From Streptomyces prasinopilosus (GTDB lineage: Bacteria > Actinomycetota > Actinomycetes > Streptomycetales > Streptomycetaceae), in contig NZ_LIRG01000168.1 in NCBI RefSeq assembly GCF_001419695.1, positions 1 through 32,187 on the forward strand: a stretch of 32,187 nucleotides of DNA, written 5' to 3'. Each line of letters starts with the position of its first letter. Position 1 is the first letter of the stretch. The notes under the pieces are model-generated. The model was given only the letters and a program-made list of their open reading frames with translations, made no database searches and was not told where the DNA came from. The translations under genes and the position numbers were made by a program. This document shows positions 1 to 7,637 of this stretch, one piece after another.

Positions 1-71
1 TATATCCCAGGTCACGCCGGGCGTTCTGGAACCTTCCCGAAGCCTCTCCGTCCGGCGTGACCTGGGATATA
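1..71. repeat. 20-bp perfect inverted repeat upstream of vanW-like gene
   Basis: The arm TATATCCCAGGTCACGCCGG (1-20) is exactly reverse-complemented at 52-71, with a 31-bp spacer. The left arm starts at the window edge, so it may continue outside. It ends 92 bp before the start codon of the VanW-type gene. The AT-rich outer ends are unlike the surrounding DNA. It could be a double operator, the terminator of a gene lying to the left, or the ends of a small mobile element; the sequence alone does not decide. Confidence 0.8.
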
Positions 72-163
72 CCCTTTGGTGCCCGGTTGCGCGTAGCCTG
101 ACCGGCTGTTCCCGCACACAGCATTGTGATGAGGACACGTCACGTCGATCGTTCAGGAGACCC

Positions 164-1909
164 ATGCGCCCCCGGATACCCTCCCCCTCCCGGATGCCCT
201 CGCTCCCGCCCGTCGCTCTGGCGGGCGGTGCGCTGACCGTCGGCATCGGCGGCCTGTACCTCGCCGGGCTGCTGCTCACCGGCGGTGAGATCGAGGCGGG
301 CACCACGGTGCGCGGCGTGGACATCGGGGGCCTGACCCGCGAGGAGGCCTCCCGGAAGCTGGAGCGGCACCTGGCGGCGGCCGGCCCGCGGAAGCTGGCC
401 GTGCAGGTCGGCGAGCGCAAGGGCGTGGTCGATCCGCGACAGGCGGGGCTCGCCTTCGACGTCCGGGAAACCCTTGACCGGGCGGCGTCCACCGGCGCCG
501 ATCCGGTCAGCGTGATCGGCGGGCTGTTCCGCTCGGACGGTGGTGACATCGAGCCGGTCGTGCGGATCAACGAGGGCAAGGCCCGTACCGCCCTCGGCGG
601 GCTGGCGAAGACGCTCGACGAGAAGGTGCGCGACGGCGCCGTCTCCTTCGCCGGCGGCAAGGTCGAGCAGACCGCCCCGCGCACCGGCTACGCGCTGGAC
701 GTCGATGCCGCGATCGGCGCCCTGCGCACTCCTTTCCTGCGCGGTGCGGCGGACGCGGTCACGGTGCTGCCCGCACGTGAGAGCAGGCCGAAGGTCACGG
801 CGGAGGAGGTGCGGCGGGCGGTGCGCGAGTTCGCGCGGCCGGCGATGTCGGCACCGGTCACGCTCACCGCGGAAGACCAGCGGTTCACGCTCCCCCCGGC
901 CGTGCTGGGCGAGTACCTGACGATGCGGCCGGACGACACCGGCAGGCTCACACCGGACCTCGACAGCACGGGCCTGCGCGCGGCCCCCACGGTGGCCGGC
1001 GCCCTGAACGGCCTTCCCACCACACCCCGAAACGCCCGGCTGGGGCTCGAGGGCGACAGGGTCGTGGTGACCGCCGATGCCAGGCCCGGCGTGGAGGTCA
1101 CCGACAAGGCCCTGGGCAAGGCCGTCCTGCCTCTGCTCACCAGGTCGGGCACCGCCCGCACCGGCGAGGTGGACACGCGGCGGATCCAGCCGGAGATCAC
1201 CCGTGAGAGCGCGGCACGCCTGGGCCTGACCGAGAAGGTGTCCTCCTTCACCGTCGGTTTCGAACCGGCCGCCTACCGCTCGACGAACATCGGCCGGGCC
1301 GTGGACCTCATCAACGGCTCCGTCGTCATGCCGGACGAGACCTGGAGCTTCAACCGGACCGTCGGCGAGCGCACCCGGGCCAACGGCTTCGTCGACGGCA
1401 TCATGATCCTCGACGACCAGTACACCAAGGCGCCCGGCGGCGGCGTCTCCGCCGTGGCCACCACGGTCTTCAACGCGATGTTCTTCGCCGGGGTCAAGCC
1501 CGTCGAGTACGGCGCCCACTCCTTCTACATCGAGCGCTACCCCGAGGGCCGCGAGGCGACCGTCGCCTGGGGCAGCCTGGACCTGAAGTTCACCAACGAC
1601 TCCGGCAAGGCCCTCTACCTCCTGGCCGAGTCCACCGACACCTCGGTGACCATCACCTTCCTCGGCACGAAGAAGTACGACGAGATCACGTCGGTCAAGG
1701 GACCGCGCACCGACACCCGGCAGCCGGCCAAGCGGGTGAGCACCGACGAGGGATGCGTGCCGCAGACCCCGCTCGAGGGCTTCGACGTCACTGTGGAGCG
1801 GGTCTTCCGTGACGGCGGCCGGGAAGTGAAGCGGGAACCGTTCCGCACGCACTACACCCCGCGCGACGAGGTCATCTGCGAAGAGGCGCCGGACAGGCGT
1901 CAGCCCTGA
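164..1909 (+). CDS. VanW family envelope protein (YoaR/PG_binding_4 type)
   Basis: A 581-residue protein with a short basic N-terminus and one hydrophobic segment at about residues 12-38, acting as a membrane anchor or uncleaved signal. The middle (about 45-365) resembles repeated peptidoglycan-binding-4-like modules (TTVRGVDIGGLTREEA is typical of their start). The VanW domain lies at about 370-500, with the family signatures NIGRAVDLINGSVVMP, TWSFN and the APGGGVSAVATTVFNA stretch. VanW was named from vancomycin-resistance clusters, but its biochemical role is unsettled; an extracytoplasmic cell-wall role is inferred. The start is chosen because CAGGAGA (154-160) lies a few bases before ATG 164. 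It appears monocistronic. No van resistance genes are nearby, so a glycopeptide-resistance role is not supported. Confidence 0.9.
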   Translation: MRPRIPSPSRMPSLPPVALAGGALTVGIGGLYLAGLLLTGGEIEAGTTVRGVDIGGLTREEASRKLERHLAAAGPRKLAVQVGERKGVVDPRQAGLAFDVRETLDRAASTGADPVSVIGGLFRSDGGDIEPVVRINEGKARTALGGLAKTLDEKVRDGAVSFAGGKVEQTAPRTGYALDVDAAIGALRTPFLRGAADAVTVLPARESRPKVTAEEVRRAVREFARPAMSAPVTLTAEDQRFTLPPAVLGEYLTMRPDDTGRLTPDLDSTGLRAAPTVAGALNGLPTTPRNARLGLEGDRVVVTADARPGVEVTDKALGKAVLPLLTRSGTARTGEVDTRRIQPEITRESAARLGLTEKVSSFTVGFEPAAYRSTNIGRAVDLINGSVVMPDETWSFNRTVGERTRANGFVDGIMILDDQYTKAPGGGVSAVATTVFNAMFFAGVKPVEYGAHSFYIERYPEGREATVAWGSLDLKFTNDSGKALYLLAESTDTSVTITFLGTKKYDEITSVKGPRTDTRQPAKRVSTDEGCVPQTPLEGFDVTVERVFRDGGREVKREPFRTHYTPRDEVICEEAPDRRQP

Positions 1910-2613
1910 GAGACGCAACCCCGTCGACCCGCCCGGCGTGCCCTCTTCCCGGGCCTCGCCCGCCTGGACTCCCCCGGCCGGCAGGCCGGGCGGCGTGGCG
2001 CAGACACCGCCCAGCACGGCCACACGGTCCCTCGGTGCGTCGGTGCGTCGGTGCGTCGGTGCGTCGGGCTGTGCGACATCCCACGGGTTCGTCCTGGCCT
2101 TCCTCTCCCCTTGGCACGGCTCAGCCCGGCAGACGGGAGCGATGGATCCCCCTGGGTCATGCCGGGCTTCGGTGTTCCTGAAGCGCCGTCATGCCCCAGT
2201 GCAGGTGAGCAGGTCGAGGGCGACGAGGCGCCTGGTCACGTCTTCCGGTGTGGGGACTGCCACCACCTGGATGGTGTGCGGGGCAAACCACCGACCGGGC
2301 CTCGACGTGGACCGTTCTCAACGGCTCATGCCGACTGTACGCACTGCACAGCAGCTCCTCCTGGAGCGAGGGGGAATTGCGCGACGCGGTCCACGACCCG
2401 GCCAATCACGGCGGGCCCTCCCCCAGCCCTCCACCCGGGCCCCGGCGTCGGGCGGCAGGCCGATGACGCGTACGAGGGACCCCTGGACCCGGCCACGGTC
2501 GGCGGGCTCCTGGCTCGGCCATCGAGGGCGAAGACGACCGTTTGCGCCCCCTCGGCTGGACGGACGGCCGATCTCGCCCCACGGCGCGGAGGGCGGGCAT
2601 AGGGTTTCGGTCC
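1910..2613. other. Intergenic stretch without a convincing gene
   Basis: About 700 bp. Open frames here have arginine/proline-rich, antisense-like composition. The only piece that reads like protein is a short minus-strand frame ending at 2189 (GTG at 2266, about 25 codons, containing VAVPTPEDVTRRLVALDLL), closed upstream by a stop. It may be a relic of a lost gene. A tandem octamer at 2035-2066 lies inside. Confidence 0.5.
2035..2066. repeat. Tandem octamer GTGCGTCG x4
   Basis: Four exact head-to-tail copies of GTGCGTCG, preceded by a partial copy (CTCG at 2031-2034) and followed by a degenerate one. The period of eight would shift the reading frame on copy-number change, but it lies in non-coding DNA here. 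It looks like a slippage-type microsatellite. Confidence 0.9.
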
Positions 2614-2877
2614 ATGAATGTAAACGCAGACCCCGGAGCCCCCGAGGCCAAAGACGTGTACGAGATCGGGCCCCTGACGTACCGCCAGGGGTACGTGATC
2701 GTGTGGAAGGAACTGCATGGGCAGAGGGAGGACGCGCTCATGCACGACCGCGCGATCGTCGGTGTGTACACCGGCACTCCGGATCGCCGGGCCGAGGGCG
2801 ACCAACTGTTCCGGGCCTGGGTGAACGCCGACGAGCTTCCCTCGGTCCTGGCCCACTGGGCCACCGTCCTGCGCTGA
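2614..2877 (+). CDS. Small hypothetical protein (87 aa)
   Basis: Not recognised as a named family. An 87-residue soluble acidic protein beginning MNVNADPGAPEAKDVYEIG and ending LPSVLAHWATVLR, with no signal peptide or membrane segment. Its codons show GC-rich third positions and ordinary amino-acid composition, unlike the arginine-rich frames around it, which argues that it is real. The frame is open 72 bp further upstream, but that extension (RPLGWTDGRSRPTARRAG) reads like non-coding sequence, so ATG 2614 is preferred; no strong Shine-Dalgarno is seen. A short hairpin follows the stop. Confidence 0.6.
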   Translation: MNVNADPGAPEAKDVYEIGPLTYRQGYVIVWKELHGQREDALMHDRAIVGVYTGTPDRRAEGDQLFRAWVNADELPSVLAHWATVLR

Positions 2878-2896
2878 GGGGGGCCGGGCGCCCCTC
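2876..2896 (+). terminator. Possible hairpin terminator
   Basis: GAGGGG (2876-2881) pairs with CCCCTC (2891-2896) across a 9-base loop and overlaps the stop codon of the small hypothetical gene. There is no T-run, as is common in actinomycetes. The stem is short, so the call is tentative. Confidence 0.35.
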
Positions 2897-3039
2897 GGTC
2901 CCCGATGCGGGGTACGGCCGGCACCCGGTAGGACGCGGGGCGGCATGATGGACGGGCCGACCCGTTGCGGCGGCTTGCGAAAACGGTCGATCCGGGCGTG
3001 GCTGGGGTCGTAGGATCAAGTGATCTCGTGGGGGTGGTC

Positions 3040-4062
3040 ATGCTCAGGCGGCGTACGGGCCCACCGACGCTCGAGGAGGTGGCCGCGCTCGCCGGTGTGG
3101 GGCGGAGCACCGTCTCCCGCGTCATCAACGACGCGGCGGGCGTGAAGGACACGACGCGCCGTGCCGTGCAGCGCGCCATCGCGGAACTGGGGTACGTCCC
3201 CAACCTGGCGGCCCGTACGCTGGCGGGCCGGCGTGCCGACGCGGTCGCGCTGGTCATGACGGAGCCGGACTGGCGGCAGTTCGGTGAACCCTTCTTCTCG
3301 GAGATCGTGCGGTCCGTCGGTGACGCGCTGACCGAGACCGAGGTGCAGTTGCTGCTCACCTTGGTGCGCACGAACGCCGAGCGGCAGCGTCTCGTGGAGT
3401 ACGCGCGCGGCGGCCGGGTCGACGGCGTCATGCTGATGTCCGTGCACGCCGAGGACGCGCTGCCCGACATGCTGGCCGAAGTGGGCCTGCCCACCGTCCT
3501 GCTGGGGCGGCGCTCCGGGGACGAGAGCGTGACCTACGTCGACGCCGACAACGTCGGCGGGGCCCGCAGCGCCGTGGCGCATCTGCTGGATACCGGCCGC
3601 CGCGCGGTCGCGACCATCACCGGACCGTCCGACATGTACGTGGCCCAGTGCCGGCTGCGTGGCTACCGGGAGGCGCTGGAGCGGGCGGGTGTCGAGGGCA
3701 GGCCGTCCTGGACCGTCGAGGGCGACTTCTCCGCGGACAGCGGGCACCGCGCGATGGCCGAACTCATCGAGCGTGCCCCGGAGATCGACGGGGTGTTCGC
3801 CGCGTCGGACACCATGGCCGCGGGCGCGTTGAATGCCCTGCGCGCGGCGGGGCGGCGGGTGCCGGACGACGTCGCGGTGATCGGCTTCGACGACTTTCCG
3901 CTCGCGCAGCACACCGATCCGAAGCTGACGACGGTGCGTCAGCCGCTGGAGGAGATCGGGCACACGATGGTACGGCTGCTTCTGGAGGAGATGGAGGAGC
4001 CGACGGTGGCCTGGCGGCACGTCATCCTCCGCACGGAGCTGGTGGTGCGCGGCTCCGCCTGA
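3040..4062 (+). CDS. LacI-family regulator, CebR-like
   Basis: A 340-residue LacI/GalR repressor. The N-terminal helix-turn-helix (about residues 10-35) contains LEEVAALAGVGRSTVSRVIN, followed by the hinge helix region (NLAARTLAGRRADAVALVM). The rest is a periplasmic-binding-protein-like sensor domain (SDTMAAGALNALRAAGR; DDVAVIGFDDFPLAQHTDP; LTTVRQPLEEIG). The frame is open upstream, but ATG 3040 starts the normal LacI N-terminus; GTG 3028 is an alternative. It stands just before three perfect CebR-type palindromes and the celB gene, so it most likely represses the cellulase locus and responds to a cello-oligosaccharide. Ligand and target are inferred from position. It could instead be a paralogue of the global CebR acting with it. 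Confidence 0.9.
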   Translation: MLRRRTGPPTLEEVAALAGVGRSTVSRVINDAAGVKDTTRRAVQRAIAELGYVPNLAARTLAGRRADAVALVMTEPDWRQFGEPFFSEIVRSVGDALTETEVQLLLTLVRTNAERQRLVEYARGGRVDGVMLMSVHAEDALPDMLAEVGLPTVLLGRRSGDESVTYVDADNVGGARSAVAHLLDTGRRAVATITGPSDMYVAQCRLRGYREALERAGVEGRPSWTVEGDFSADSGHRAMAELIERAPEIDGVFAASDTMAAGALNALRAAGRRVPDDVAVIGFDDFPLAQHTDPKLTTVRQPLEEIGHTMVRLLLEEMEEPTVAWRHVILRTELVVRGSA

Positions 4063-4064
4063 CG

Positions 4065-4088
4065 GCCCGCCGCCCCGGCCCGGCGGGC
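4065..4088 (+). terminator. Candidate terminator after the LacI gene
   Basis: GCCCGCCG (4065-4072) and CGGCGGGC (4081-4088) form a perfect 8-bp stem with an 8-base loop, two bases after the stop of the regulator gene. There is no U-tract. It separates the regulator from the celB promoter. Confidence 0.5.
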
Positions 4089-4114
4089 ACGCCCCCGGTG
4101 CACGTCGAATGTTT

Positions 4115-4128
4115 CGGGAGCGCTCCCG
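4115..4128. promoter_or_regulatory. CebR-type operator 1
   Basis: CGGGAGCGCTCCCG is a perfect 14-bp palindrome with the core GGGAGCGCTCCC. The established CebR consensus of streptomycetes is TGGGAGCGCTCCCA. This copy lies about 90 bp upstream of the predicted celB -35 and could act as an auxiliary operator. Confidence 0.8.
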
Positions 4129-4203
4129 GCGTTCGGAGTACGAGGGGATCACCCCTCTGAGCAGCGCCTTCGAAACGCGTTCGACGGGTTGCCGCGCACA
4201 GGG

Positions 4204-4232
4204 TTGTCAGGGACATGGACGCCTTCTACAGT
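4204..4232 (+). promoter_or_regulatory. Predicted celB promoter (vegetative sigma type)
   Basis: TTGTCA (4204-4209) and TACAGT (4227-4232, matching TANNNT) are separated by exactly 17 bp. This places the transcription start near 4239, upstream of two operators and about 90 bp before the celB start codon. The prediction is from sequence only. Confidence 0.55.
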
Positions 4233-4250
4233 CCCTTTCCGGAACACCTT

Positions 4251-4264
4251 TGGGAGCGCTCCCA
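4251..4264. promoter_or_regulatory. CebR-type operator 2 (exact consensus)
   Basis: TGGGAGCGCTCCCA matches the published CebR box exactly. It lies just downstream of the predicted transcription start, where a bound repressor would block elongation. Its centre is 26 bp from that of operator 3, about two and a half helical turns. Confidence 0.9.
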
Positions 4265-4275
4265 TCACGGGGGAA

Positions 4276-4291
4276 GCGGGAGCGCTCCCGC
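4276..4291. promoter_or_regulatory. CebR-type operator 3
   Basis: GCGGGAGCGCTCCCGC is a perfect 16-bp palindrome carrying the same GGGAGCGCTCCC core. It sits 36 bp before the celB start codon in the untranslated leader. Confidence 0.85.
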
Positions 4292-4327
4292 CGGTAACCC
4301 CGCACACCCTTCCGGAGAGGCCCCCAC

Positions 4328-5458
4328 ATGCCACGGTTACGGCACCACACCCGCACGATGCGCACCGTGTCGGCCGCGCTCCTCACCGCTCTCGCCGCTC
4401 TGGCGGCGCTGCTGACCGCGACCGCACCGGCCCAGGCCGACACCACGATCTGCGAACAGTACGGATCGACCGTCATCCAGGGGCGCTACGTCGTCCAGAA
4501 CAACCGCTGGGGCACCAGCGCCACCCAGTGCGTCACCGCCACGGACACCGGCTTCCGGGTCGCCCAGGCCGACGGCTCGGTGCCGACCAACGGCGCGCCG
4601 AAGTCCTACCCGTCGGTCTTCAACGGCTGCCACTACACCAACTGCTCGCCGGGCACCGCCCTCCCCGCCCGCATCAGCGGCATCGCGAACGCCCCCACCA
4701 GCATCTCGTACGGCTACGTCGACAACGCCGTGTACAACGCCTCGTACGACATCTGGCTGGACCCGACGCCCCGGACCGACGGGGTGAACCGGACCGAGAT
4801 CATGATCTGGTTCAACAAGGTGGGGCAGATCCAGCCGATCGGCTCGCAGGTCGGCACGGCCACCGTGGCCGGGCGCACCTGGCAGGTGTGGTCCGGCGGC
4901 AACGGCACCAACGACGTGCTGTCGTTCGTCGCGCCGTCGGCGATCAGCAGCTGGAGCTTCGACGTGATGGACTTCGTCCGGGCGACGGTGGCGCGCGGAC
5001 TGGCGGGCAACGACTGGTACCTGACGAGCATTCAGGCCGGTTTCGAGCCCTGGCAGAACGGCGCGGGACTCGCCGTGCACTCGTTCTCGTCCACCGTGAA
5101 CACGGGCGGTGGCTCGAATCCGGGGGACCCCGGCGCCCCGGCCGCCTGCACGGTGTCGTACGCCACGAATGTCTGGCCGGGCGGCTTCACCGCGAACGTC
5201 ACCGTCACCAACAACGGTCCGGCCGCCGTCGAGGGCTGGCAGCTCGCCTTCACCCTGCCCTCCGGGCAGCGCATCGGCAACGCCTGGAACGCGTCCGTCG
5301 CCCCCTCCTCGGGTGCGGTCACGGCGACCGCACCGGCCGGCAACACGCGTATCGCCGCCGGAGGGAGCCAGAGCTTCGGCTTCCAGGGCAGCTACAGCGG
5401 CGCCTTCGCACAGCCCGACGCCTTCCGGCTGAACGGCACCGCCTGCCGGACCGCGTGA
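4328..5458 (+). CDS. celB: Secreted endo-1,4-beta-glucanase CelB (GH12 + CBM2)
   Basis: A 376-residue secreted endoglucanase. The signal peptide spans residues 1-37, ending in APAQA before DTTICEQYG. The GH12 catalytic domain covers about 38-258: nucleophile Glu157 in NRTEIMIWF and acid/base Glu240 in AGFEPWQNG. In mature numbering these are 120 and 203, the positions known from Streptomyces lividans CelB. A Gly/Asn/Pro linker (about 259-271) leads to a CBM2 cellulose-binding module (Cys274-Cys373, with the surface tryptophans of NVWPGG, EGWQLAF and GNAWNAS). GGAGAGG (4314-4320) supports ATG 4328. Two CebR boxes in the leader indicate repression relieved by cello-oligosaccharides. It cleaves internal bonds of amorphous cellulose outside the cell, and the next gene encodes a cellulose-active LPMO. 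Confidence 0.96.
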   Translation: MPRLRHHTRTMRTVSAALLTALAALAALLTATAPAQADTTICEQYGSTVIQGRYVVQNNRWGTSATQCVTATDTGFRVAQADGSVPTNGAPKSYPSVFNGCHYTNCSPGTALPARISGIANAPTSISYGYVDNAVYNASYDIWLDPTPRTDGVNRTEIMIWFNKVGQIQPIGSQVGTATVAGRTWQVWSGGNGTNDVLSFVAPSAISSWSFDVMDFVRATVARGLAGNDWYLTSIQAGFEPWQNGAGLAVHSFSSTVNTGGGSNPGDPGAPAACTVSYATNVWPGGFTANVTVTNNGPAAVEGWQLAFTLPSGQRIGNAWNASVAPSSGAVTATAPAGNTRIAAGGSQSFGFQGSYSGAFAQPDAFRLNGTACRTA

Positions 5459-5460
5459 GG

Positions 5461-5486
5461 GCGGGGCGGGCCGCACTCCGCCCCGT
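5461..5486 (+). terminator. Hairpin after celB (proximal)
   Basis: CGGGGCGG (5462-5469) pairs with CCGCCCCG (5478-5485) across an 8-base loop, immediately after the celB stop, and can be extended by a G-T pair. It is probably a terminator or attenuator between celB and the LPMO gene. Confidence 0.5.
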
Positions 5487-5495
5487 CCCCTCGCT

Positions 5496-5540
5496 CCGGG
5501 GCCCGCTCTTCCCTCCCTGCGCCGACAGGGCGGGCCCCGG
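5496..5540 (+). terminator. Hairpin after celB (distal)
   Basis: CCGGGGCCCGC (5496-5506) and GCGGGCCCCGG (5530-5540) form a perfect 11-bp stem with a 23-base loop. With the proximal hairpin it makes a double structure in the 317-bp celB-LPMO gap, so the LPMO gene may have its own promoter or be only partly read through from celB. Confidence 0.5.
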
Positions 5541-5775
5541 GCGCACCGCACGGGGCGGCCGGCGACAGCCGCACACCGCCGCCCGGGCCTGACCGCGCCG
5601 CGAACGGCCGCGCCGAGGGCCGGTGCCGACGCACCGGCCGCCCGGCCGGTCCCGTTCCGCCGCGGGACGGTCCCTCCGAGCCCCCCGCCCGTCCGGTTGG
5701 CGCCCTCCCCGGCCGGGCGGGGGTTCCACCCCTCGCACCGCCCATGAAGAACTCGGCATCGGGACAGGAGACTCC

Positions 5776-6849
5776 ATGGTTCTGAGAAGCAGACTGGTCT
5801 CTCTGGCAGCGGTACTGGCGACCCTCCTCGGAGGGCTCGGGCTCAGTTTCCTCTGGCAGAAGGACGCGCAGGCGCACGGCGTGGCGATGATGCCCGGTTC
5901 GCGCACCTATCTCTGTCAGCTGGACGCCGTCACCGGCACCGGCTCACTCGACCCGACCAACCCCGCCTGCCGGGCCGCGCTGAACCAGAGCGGCGCGTCG
6001 GCCCTGTACAACTGGTTCGCCGTCCTGGACTCCCGGGCCGCCGGGCGCGGCCCGGGTTACGTGCCGGACGGTACGCTGTGCAGCGCCGGTGACCGCTCGC
6101 CGTACGACTTCTCCGGCTACAACGCGGCCCGCTCCGACTGGCCCCGCACGCACCTGACGTCCGGATCGACGGTCAAGGTGCAGTACAGCAACTGGGCCGC
6201 GCACCCGGGTGACTTCCGGGTCTACATCACCAAGCCCGGCTGGTCGCCCACGTCCCAGCTGGGCTGGAACGACCTGGAGCTGATCCAGACCGTCACCGAC
6301 CCGCCCCAGCAGGGCTCCCCGGGTGCCAACGGGGGCCATTACTACTGGAACCTGAAGCTGCCCTCCGGCCGCTCCGGTGACGCGCTGATCTTCATGCAGT
6401 GGGTGCGTTCGGACAGCCAGGAGAACTTCTTCTCCTGCTCCGACGTCGTCTTCGACGGGGGCAATGGCGAGGTGACCGGCATCCGGGGCTCGGGCAGTAC
6501 GCCGCCCCCGGACCCGGACCCGACCGACCCGCCCCACACGGGTGAGTGCATGGCCGTCTACAACGTGGTGAACTCCTGGAACGGCGGTTTCCAGGGCTCC
6601 GTCGAGGTGATGAACCACGGGACCTCGCCGCTCAACGGCTGGGCCGTGCAGTGGAAGCCCGGTCCCGGGACCACGATCGGCAGTGCCTGGAACGGCTCCC
6701 TCACCACCGGATCCGACGGCACGGTGACGGTACGCAACGCCGCTCACAACCGGGTGGTCAATCCCGACGGAAGTGTGACGTTCGGCTTCACGGCCACGTC
6801 GTCGGGCAACAACTTCCCGGTGGGCACGATCGGTTGTGTGAATCCATAA
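5776..6849 (+). CDS. Secreted cellulose-active LPMO (AA10 + CBM2), CelS2-type
   Basis: A 357-residue copper lytic polysaccharide monooxygenase. The signal peptide (1-33) ends KDAQA, leaving His34 as the mature N-terminal histidine, which is essential for the copper histidine brace. The second brace histidine is His143 (NWAAHPGDF) and the axial Phe218 lies in ENFFSCSD. This pattern and length match the cellulose C1-oxidising AA10 known as CelS2/ScLPMO10C. A Pro/Asp linker (about 241-254) joins a CBM2 (Cys258-Cys354, with SWNGGF, NGWAVQW and GSAWNGS). AGGAG (5766-5770) supports ATG 5776; the open frame upstream to 5623 is not coding. No GGGAGCGCTCCC box occurs between celB and this gene. It acts outside the cell on crystalline cellulose in synergy with CelB. 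Confidence 0.95.
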   Translation: MVLRSRLVSLAAVLATLLGGLGLSFLWQKDAQAHGVAMMPGSRTYLCQLDAVTGTGSLDPTNPACRAALNQSGASALYNWFAVLDSRAAGRGPGYVPDGTLCSAGDRSPYDFSGYNAARSDWPRTHLTSGSTVKVQYSNWAAHPGDFRVYITKPGWSPTSQLGWNDLELIQTVTDPPQQGSPGANGGHYYWNLKLPSGRSGDALIFMQWVRSDSQENFFSCSDVVFDGGNGEVTGIRGSGSTPPPDPDPTDPPHTGECMAVYNVVNSWNGGFQGSVEVMNHGTSPLNGWAVQWKPGPGTTIGSAWNGSLTTGSDGTVTVRNAAHNRVVNPDGSVTFGFTATSSGNNFPVGTIGCVNP

Positions 6850-6866
6850 CGACCGCCCCGCCAGGC

Positions 6867-6905
6867 GCGCCGCCCGCCCCGCCTCCACCGCGGGGCGGGC
6901 GGCGC
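6867..6905. terminator. Strong bidirectional terminator
   Basis: A perfect 16-bp stem, GCGCCGCCCGCCCCGC (6867-6882) with its complement at 6890-6905, and a 7-base loop CTCCACC. It lies between the convergent LPMO gene (stop 6849, plus) and GNAT gene (stop 6935, minus), so it can stop transcription from both sides. Confidence 0.85.
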
Positions 6906-6934
6906 ACCGTGTGGACCGTCACGAGACTTCGAGG

Positions 6935-7516
6935 TCACCCGCTCCTTCGCTGCCGGGATTCCGTGAGCCGGAGTGTCATCGCCCATACGGCCGGGCCGCC
7001 GCCGCTGTCGGTGCAGCTCGTGACGTGGAAGCCGTGCCGTTCGTACAGGCGGACGTTGCGGGCGTCGGATGTCTCGAGTCTCACCTCTTGTGCGCCACGC
7101 CGGCTCACGTCACGGAGGGCGTGCGCGATGAGCGCGCTGCCGAGCCCTCTGCCTTGATGGCTCGGACGCACGCCGAGTGTTTCCAAGGTCCACGCTCCCG
7201 GGGCGGGCTGGGAACCGGTGAGGCGGCCGATTCTTTCACCGTGCAGGGCGATGATCTGTTCCATGGTCGATTCGCTCGGCTCGGCCGCATCCGGCGGCAG
7301 CAACGCGGCTGCACCGGCGTGCTCCCGCGTCACGAGGACGACGCCGTGCCGGAGGGCGTGACGGAGGTACAGACGTTGCAGCTCACGGAGCCGCTTGGCG
7401 TAGTCGTCCTCCGGGATCACCCACCTGGTCCATGGATAGTCCATGAACGCGACGGTGAGCGTTTCTTCGGCAGGGGCAAGGTCCTCGATGGTCGCGAGGC
7501 GTGCATCGGCTTTCAC
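6935..7516 (-). CDS. GNAT-family N-acetyltransferase
   Basis: About 193 residues with the GNAT fold. Motif A is clear at LGVRPSHQGRGLGSALIAHA (the acetyl-CoA pyrophosphate-binding Q-x-x-G-x-G loop), followed by the motif B-like NVRLYERHGFHV near the C-terminus. An acyl group from acetyl-CoA would be moved to an unknown amine; the substrate cannot be told. The start is uncertain. GTG 7516 is preferred because GAAAGAG precedes it and the family N-terminus (ADARLATIEDL) begins right after; ATG 7597 is in frame but has no Shine-Dalgarno. The long open frame further upstream is antisense-type noise. It is convergent with the LPMO gene and not part of the cellulose system. Confidence 0.8.
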   Translation of the reverse strand: MKADARLATIEDLAPAEETLTVAFMDYPWTRWVIPEDDYAKRLRELQRLYLRHALRHGVVLVTREHAGAAALLPPDAAEPSESTMEQIIALHGERIGRLTGSQPAPGAWTLETLGVRPSHQGRGLGSALIAHALRDVSRRGAQEVRLETSDARNVRLYERHGFHVTSCTDSGGGPAVWAMTLRLTESRQRRSG

Positions 7517-7526
7517 GGCAACTCTT

Positions 7527-7637
7527 TCATGACTGTTCAACGGTGTTCTCGTGTCCTCGGGTTCCGAAGGCGATGATCTCTCCAAGCGCCTCCCCATGAC
7601 GGTTGAATACTCGGCCACCCTCATCGGTGACGCCCAC
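7527..7637 (-). pseudogene. Short protein-like remnant upstream of the GNAT gene
   Basis: From GTG 7637 a 36-codon frame reads as ordinary protein (GGRVFNRHGEALGEIIAF; GTRGHENTVEQS) and ends in TGA at 7527-7529, just before the GNAT start. The same frame is closed by a stop a few codons upstream of the GTG. It may be a very small gene coupled to the GNAT gene or the tail of a lost gene. The family is not recognised. Confidence 0.3.

Noticed and set aside
164-1909. Vancomycin-resistance locus
   Set aside because: VanW-domain proteins are common outside van clusters, and no vanHAX, vanRS or related genes are present.
140-2023. 627-codon open frame on the minus strand
   Set aside because: It is antisense to the VanW gene, which has a signal segment, conserved motifs and a ribosome-binding site.
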